Shown here piece by piece: positions 58,763-64,000 of a DNA stretch of 64,000 nt (position 1 is the stretch's first letter; each line of letters starts with the position of its first letter). The position numbers and the translations under genes are program-made. The DNA is taken from contig JACAAK010000003.1 in the NCBI GenBank assembly GCA_025093985.1, positions 3,658,001-3,722,000 on the forward strand, given 5' to 3'. Under the pieces are notes generated by a model. The model had not been told where the DNA came from and ran no database searches. It was given only the letters and a program-made list of their open reading frames with translations. Source of the stretch: Calvatia gigantea. Taxonomy: Eukaryota; Basidiomycota; Agaricomycetes; Agaricales; Lycoperdaceae.

Positions 58763-60190
58763 TCACCAGTGAAGCTGTGAAATATCAAGGACGCGCACCA
58801 TTTTACACAACCTTGCAATCAATCCGGCCAATTGAATGAACGTCCCCACGCCCTCTAGGATCCGCATATGTGTAAACCCAATTTCCTGTCAAATCGTCAA
58901 ATGTTGCCCGGCGAATGCGAGAACCTGCCACAACGCACCTTGATATATTCCAATTTGGTATATTCTGGGACTCTGCCAACCAAATGATACCAGTCAAAAC
59001 TGAAGAAACAGCATAACACAGCAGCCACGCAGGATGTACGCACTCATCAAAGGTTTTTACCACCCGGAACAAAGTGACCACGATATCAACAGCACTATAT
59101 CCCTGATCCCACAGCTCTTTAAGTTTTTCCAGTGCATTCTCCACGTCTCCCTTCAGACACGAACGAATGGCAGCCTGAATCACAATTGGATGTGGCTGAT
59201 CGCACACTTTGAACACATTATCTCCCGAGACGAAACCGAACCCCGAATAGGTAGATTGCAGATTGTTGATGGCTTGTCGCATGTCACCCTCCGAAGTGAA
59301 TATTAGTGCTGTTAAGCCGTCATCGTTGTATTTCACCTTGATGATCCCACTCAGCAAAGGACAGCACCTATAAAGAGAAAAGGCATACATTTTCTGCTTC
59401 GCAGATCTCCAGGAGACGTTTTAGGATTTCTTGGTCCCGCAGCTTACCATAGCGTAGAATAGCACAACGGGACTGGATGGGTTCAATTATCTTGTTGCTC
59501 ATATTACAAGCTAGGCAGAACCGGGTTGTATTCGAGAAGATTTCCATGGTTCTTCTGAGCGCTTGTTGCGCTCCAGGCGTCATACTAAGCGGACACTGTT
59601 TAGTCTCTTCCTTATGGTAGGGTTTTGTGGGAGAGATGGTACCTATCTGCTTCGTCGAGGATAACGATTTTGTGTCGCCCCGGAGGTAATGTCACTTTCT
59701 TTTGTGCGAATTGTTTGATTTTTGTGCGTACGACTTCTATACCACTTCAAGACCAAGTTAATATTCCAACAAAAACGATAGCTTAGGAAACGCACCGCTC
59801 ATCGGAGGCATTCAGTTCCAATACGCCCTCCTTATACGCGTCTCCGAGAAGTTGATGTGCTAAACAATGTATGCTCGTTGTTTTACCAATACCAGGCAAT
59901 CCCTTGACAAAAGTCAATGCACCGCGGAGAATCCAAGGGTAAGTAGATACTTGCAGAGATGATTAAGTGAGGACAGTTTCCATCCCTTGCGATCACTTTT
60001 AACCGCTCGATCGTATCAGAGTTTCCAACAACATCGTCAAGGATTTTCGGCCTGTATTTCTCGACCCTAGATCCTAGTTCAGCTGGCGTACGATATATAT
60101 GAACACGAATCACCATGGAAGCTCGTACGGCTCTGTTGCAGCAGTTCCGCTTGCTGCCTTTTCTTTCGAGCTACTTGTCGACAAGGTCAT
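58763..60190 (-). CDS. RFC4: Replication factor C small subunit RFC4 (human RFC2 type)
   Basis: This is an AAA+ subunit of the clamp loader that puts PCNA on DNA. The start at 60190 gives [20 protein letters not shown], then LPW + [20 protein letters not shown]. Walker A is in [20 protein letters not shown], followed by [31 protein letters not shown] (Walker B DEAD), [23 protein letters not shown] (sensor 1, SRC Arg finger), [16 protein letters not shown] and [20 protein letters not shown]. The last exon gives [26 protein letters not shown] and a stop at 58763-58765. [18 protein letters not shown] and SDER-type spacing fit the yeast Rfc4 branch. Seven or eight exons. Confidence 0.94.
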
Positions 60191-60361
60191 ATGGGCGAGT
60201 GCGATGGAATTTGGAAATTGATTTCGTTCAATTCGACGCGTCCTGTCACGCGTTGTGTGACGACCAGATCCAATCGCAGCGACACCGGTTCTTGCCGCCA
60301 ACCACTAAAATAAATATCTTCCTGCTCTTCCCCTCTGGTGACGTAGGATGCAATATGGGAC
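60191..60361. promoter_or_regulatory. Bidirectional promoter between RFC4 and SerRS (171 bp)
   Basis: Head-to-head starts. The stretch at 60240-60255 carries two CACGCG/GCGTTGTG-like elements (gtcacgcgttgtgtgacg). ACGCGT, the MluI cell-cycle box core of fungal replication genes, is present in part as cacgcgtt and fully as gacgcgtc at 60235-60242. Confidence 0.5.
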
Positions 60362-62054
60362 ATGGCAGAAAGCATGCCTTCGCTATTGCTCGCTCATCAC
60401 CTCTCGGAATAGTGAGTTTTCTACGGCCTTCATCTCCAAAAAAAAAAAAAAAAAAATGAAACTAACAAAAAACATGAGTACCAAGAACTAGTCTCCGAGT
60501 CCACACCCGCCGTTACGCCAGCTCTCATGCTGACGATGCACACTCTACTTTTTATCGCAGTGAACTGCCAAAACCTAAACTCGATTATGAGGACCTAATA
60601 CGGAACCTTGACGCCAAATTGCACAACGCAAAAAAACGAATGGTGTCACGGTCCATCGACGATAGCGTTGAGAAACTCGGCACTGTCTACTCGTCGTACA
60701 AAGACCTTCTGCGGAAGATTAACACTATACGGCAAGAACAAAACGCTTTGGGCTCCGAAATTCAGCAAGCCTCCAAGGCTAAAGATTCTCCCAAACGGAA
60801 TGAATTACTGGAACGCGCCAAGGTTCTGAAAGCCTCGCTCGCTGACGAAGAGAAAAAGCTTGATACACTCGAACACCATCTCCTCGGACTCGCGCTCCCA
60901 TTTCCCAACGACACACACCCAGAATCCCCTCACAGTCCCGATACCGAAGGGCCCGGATGCGAACCAAACCTCCTCTCAACACACGGACCCCCACCGCTTC
61001 CACCCTCTCCTTCCCGGGAACATCTCTCAATTTGCAAAAAGTTCAACTTGGTGGACTTTGAATCTGGGGCGGTCGTAACTGGACGTTCGTTCTATTACCT
61101 CCTCAATGAAGCCGCGCTACTCGAAATGGCCCTGGTCCAATATGCGATGAGCATTGCCGTAGAATCTGGCTTTACACCAGTCGTAACACCCGACATCATA
61201 CGTGCAGACATAGCTTCCAGATGTGGGTTTCAACCTCGGGATCCTGCAGGTGCAGCGGGGCAGATGTATCACATTGGTGACCGCCACGCTTCCTCGGATT
61301 CAACTTCACCAGAATTGGTATTGGCAGGAACGGCAGAAATCCCACTTGCAGGGATGTTTGCTCATAAAATTATTCCTTCAAACCAGCTCCCGATCAAAGT
61401 CGTTGGTGTAGGACATGCATTCCGATCCGAGGCCGGCTCGGATAATGAAAGTCGGGGATTGTTCCGGGTACACCAGTTCACCAAAGTTGAGCTGTTTACG
61501 ATCACGGCCGAGGATCAAAGTGAGGCTATGATGGAGTCTTTGAGGGATGTTCAGAGAAGGATCTTTGAGGGGTTGGGCCTGACTTTCAAGTGCGTAAATT
61601 CACAAATTCCTTTTGTTTGTGAACTCAAACCAAATTCTGGTATTCTATCAGGGTTCTGGATATGCCATGCGAGGATCTCGGGGCGTCCGCATACCGCAAA
61701 TATGATATGGAAGCATGGATGCCAGGACGCCAGAGATGGGGTGAAATCTCCTCACTATCCAATTGCACAGACTACCAGGCCCGTCGAGTACATATCCGCT
61801 ACCGGCCTCTCACACCCAAGGGCTCCTCCTCATCCCACACTAAAAACGCTCAAAGCGGCCCTTTACCTTTCGCCCACACGCTTAATGGCACGGCTGCTGC
61901 TATACCCCGACTTATTGTTGCTTTGTTGGAGAACGGTGCCGTCTTCAATAAGAGTGGAGAAATTGGGTACATCCGCCTACCAAAGGCCCTCAAACCATTC
62001 TATGTTGACAACAAGAGGGGTGTCGTAAGATGGGAAGACGGGGATCGTCCGTGA
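60362..62054 (+). CDS. Seryl-tRNA synthetase, probably mitochondrial
   Basis: This class II synthetase charges tRNA-Ser. ATG at 60362 (or 60374) starts a first exon MAESMPSLLLAHHLSEY; intron 60412-60491 removed, it continues LRVHTRRYASSHADDA, an Arg-rich presequence-like segment that suggests mitochondrial import. The N-terminal coiled-coil arm follows (KKRMVSRSIDDSVEKLG, KINTIRQEQNALGSEIQQ). After a Pro-rich stretch comes the catalytic core: FNLVDFESGAVVTGRSFYYL, VESGFTPVVTPDIIRADIA, LAGTAEIPLAGMFAHKII, VVGVGHAFRSEAGSDNESRG (motif 2), RVLDMPCEDLGASAYRKYDM, EAWMPGRQRWGEISSLSNCTDYQ and LPFAHTLNGTAAAIPRLIVALLEN (motif 3). It ends WEDGDRP. Two introns. Confidence 0.92.
60438..60456. repeat. A19 homopolymer inside SerRS intron 1
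   Basis: Nineteen A within intron 60412-60491, 26 nt after the donor. Confidence 0.85.
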
Positions 62055-62186
62055 GTTCACCGTGAATCCGGCATTTACACCCTATTGCTATTTCCACTCA
62101 TACTACATAATTATTTACACCCCGAGTCTATATCCCTTAAGACTTAAGGATATCTTTAACCAGCAAAGAGCAAATATTAACGACCG

Positions 62187-64000
62187 TCAGGCGGCAAAGG
62201 CGTCAGCGAAGGGATTGTTAGATTTGAACGTTACTGTGGCTGGTTGAGCAGCCGCCTTGGGGCTTGCTGAACCAACGGCACGATCATCATCCGGATCATC
62301 CGACACCGTTACGTATCCCCTCCGCTTCGACGACCCAATATACGTCTGTTCATCCGAACTCTCATAATCACTATAATCCGACAACGAACCCCTCTTATCA
62401 TGTTCGACTCCCCCAGCATCGTTATCATCCGAAAGCACCTTGGGTTTAATTGGTGCTGGTAAATTGGGTGCAGGTGCAACGAAATCGAGATCCGCAAGGT
62501 CTGGATGGAGGAATCCTCCATATGGATTCTTGGATTTTTCTTTGTGTTCATTTCCGACATTGGTGGTGGCATTCCATTCTTGTGGATTCTCGTCCACTGC
62601 AGTCTGTGGCTGGCTGGCTTCCCGGTCCGTGATCGTCGTTGCTGTAATGCCAGAGGACAAAGCGTCCACATCCTCGGTTGCAATTAGTTGGGCGTATGTG
62701 TTTATTGCGGCTTCCAGCCGTTCATGAGTTTCGATCAGCGTTCCTATAAGCTCTTCATTTTCAACGAGCTGATTTTCATCAATAGTCTACTCAATGAAAG
62801 CGATGCGTATACATACCTGGGCATATCGCATAATGACTTTCTTTGATTGTTTCGCCTTGGCGAGCCAAGACTGTACATTCTCATTCGCTTCGAGTGTATC
62901 CGCTTCAAGATTTACGAGCTGGACCGTAAAATTGATACAAGAATACCAATATCGCAGAAACACTGACCATAATTGCGTTTATCAAATTACTGGACGCTTG
63001 TGAGGCATCCACAATACTACTCGTGATCTTCGGCTTGTCCTAGTGCAGCGGTCAGCTCTCCTCGTCAAGGAGGTCCAATATACAAGAAATTCCATACCCT
63101 CTCAAAGTTGAACGATCTCCTCCCTCGTCTCTCCCCAGTCCTCCCCCGATCCCTGTCCTTGTTACGTTCCTCTCTTTCCAAAGCCTTTTCTTTCTCCCTC
63201 TGCTTCTTCGGGTCGACACGCTCAACATGTCCCAGATCCTCCAATATCCTTGCATCCCTCGTATTCCTCTCCCCCTTCAACCGGCCATACAACCCTCCAA
63301 ATACCGACATACTGGGATCATCCTTGTATTGCTCCTGCCACGCGATGAGGACGGTAACCATACGTTTTTTGACTCGTTTATCGATGTGGGAATCATTCCA
63401 AATCCCTTTAATGACGTCGAGAAACTGGGACTCCGAGAATAGATCTACAGATGTTTAATATGGCAGGCCTTAAAAATATATAGCACATACGTTTCATCTT
63501 CTCTGGGATATTATCAAGTAGCAAACGCATAATCTACTAGGACCCATAACAATATATAAGGATGTTGCAGTTAGTGATTCCGCAGTCATGTTTAAACTCA
63601 CACTTGACACTCACCACAATGGCTCGGTACTGCTGGTGCGACGCCTCCGTGCTTCATCTTTTTCCTCAGTGCCCGTGCAGCCTCTGTCGGTCTGTAGCGT
63701 GGATGGATTTTGGAGTTACGACATCAGGTTAGGCTCAAAACGAGGAACCCTCACCCTGAACTTTGTAGGTTAATAGCATCGACGAGTTCGGGCATGCTAA
63801 TCAAATGTATTTGAATGCTCTAGACATTAGTGAGTAGACGAAGGGTAAGCGCGTACCCTTCATATGATTCTTCTGCTGTATGTGCGGCTGTCATGATCTC
63901 TATCCAATCCGTTACCGACGACTTGACATGGCAATTAAGATAACACAGTACTCCTCAAGTGGAATCAACTACGAACGTGAGGTTTCTCGCGGCCGAAGGC
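62187..64000 (-). CDS. VHS-GAT protein, LSB5-like, 5' end beyond the right edge
   Basis: LSB5 binds ubiquitin, Arf and Las17 and links actin to endocytic sorting. Reading from the right edge, VKSSVTDWIEIM and TAAHTAEESYEG + MPELVDAINLQ form the start of the VHS domain. Then SHIDKRVKKRMVTVLIAWQE and DPSMSVFGGLYGRLKGER follow (about 63300-63400), then a highly charged helix (EKALEREERNKDRDRGR) and a GAT-like helical region (LEANENVQSWLAKAKQSKK, NEELIGTLIETHERLEAAINTYAQLI). The C-tail is acidic with NPYGGFLHPDLADLDF and KSNNPFADAFAA, NPF/DPF-like endocytic motifs, ending at 62187. The initiator exon is not visible. Its 3' end is 132 bp from that of SerRS (convergent). Confidence 0.82.

Overview
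This 64 kb window is a gene-dense piece of a fungal nuclear chromosome. The organism is most likely a basidiomycete of the Agaricomycotina. The evidence is about 2.3 kb per gene, many short introns (mostly 45-80 nt, GT-AG, CTNAN-type branch sites), protein sequences that read like basidiomycete orthologues (RPB2, SLA2, DMC1, CWC25), and no operon-like tandem overlaps. I count 28 protein genes, almost all multi-exon. I saw no rRNA, tRNA, transposon, CRISPR or virus-like sequence.

Layout, left to right. 0-9 kb holds a glycogenin cut by the left edge, an ADCK2-like UbiB kinase, an old-yellow-enzyme reductase and a fructosamine kinase. 9-17.4 kb holds RPB2, a PTM1-type seven-TM protein and the sorting nexin SNX4/ATG24. 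18-25.8 kb holds an MFS transporter, a COQ11/NDUFA9-like dehydrogenase fold, the TFIIIB subunit BDP1 and an uncharacterised protein with paired CxxC motifs. 26-34.5 kb holds an uncharacterised coiled-coil membrane protein, SURF1 and SLA2. 35-42 kb holds a Ser/Pro-rich protein, a four-helix voltage-sensor-like protein and the splicing factor CWC25. 42-48.9 kb holds DMC1, a secreted RNase T2, an HST3/4-type sirtuin and RPB6. 50.8-64 kb holds two uncharacterised RRM proteins, CFD1, RFC4, a seryl-tRNA synthetase with an N-terminal presequence, and an LSB5-like VHS/GAT protein cut by the right edge.

Most genes are housekeeping: transcription (RPB2, RPB6, BDP1), splicing (CWC25), replication and chromatin (RFC4, HST), meiotic recombination (DMC1), mitochondria (SURF1, ADCK2-like, COQ11-like, SerRS), Fe-S assembly (CFD1) and endocytosis or sorting (SLA2, LSB5, SNX4, PTM1). 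I see no biosynthetic cluster and no dedicated multi-gene system. Eight gene pairs are head-to-head, and six of these share 99-220 bp of DNA between start codons.

The most useful oddities are in gene structure. SLA2 appears to have a start codon split by an intron. DMC1 is broken into micro-exons. A fructosamine kinase intron begins with GA. Single-base frame breaks lie in conserved parts of SLA2 and SURF1; because there are two in the same window, assembly indels are a real possibility. Three conserved-looking proteins without a recognised function (23840-25843, 26149-29229, 39274-40297) are the best candidates for new biology.
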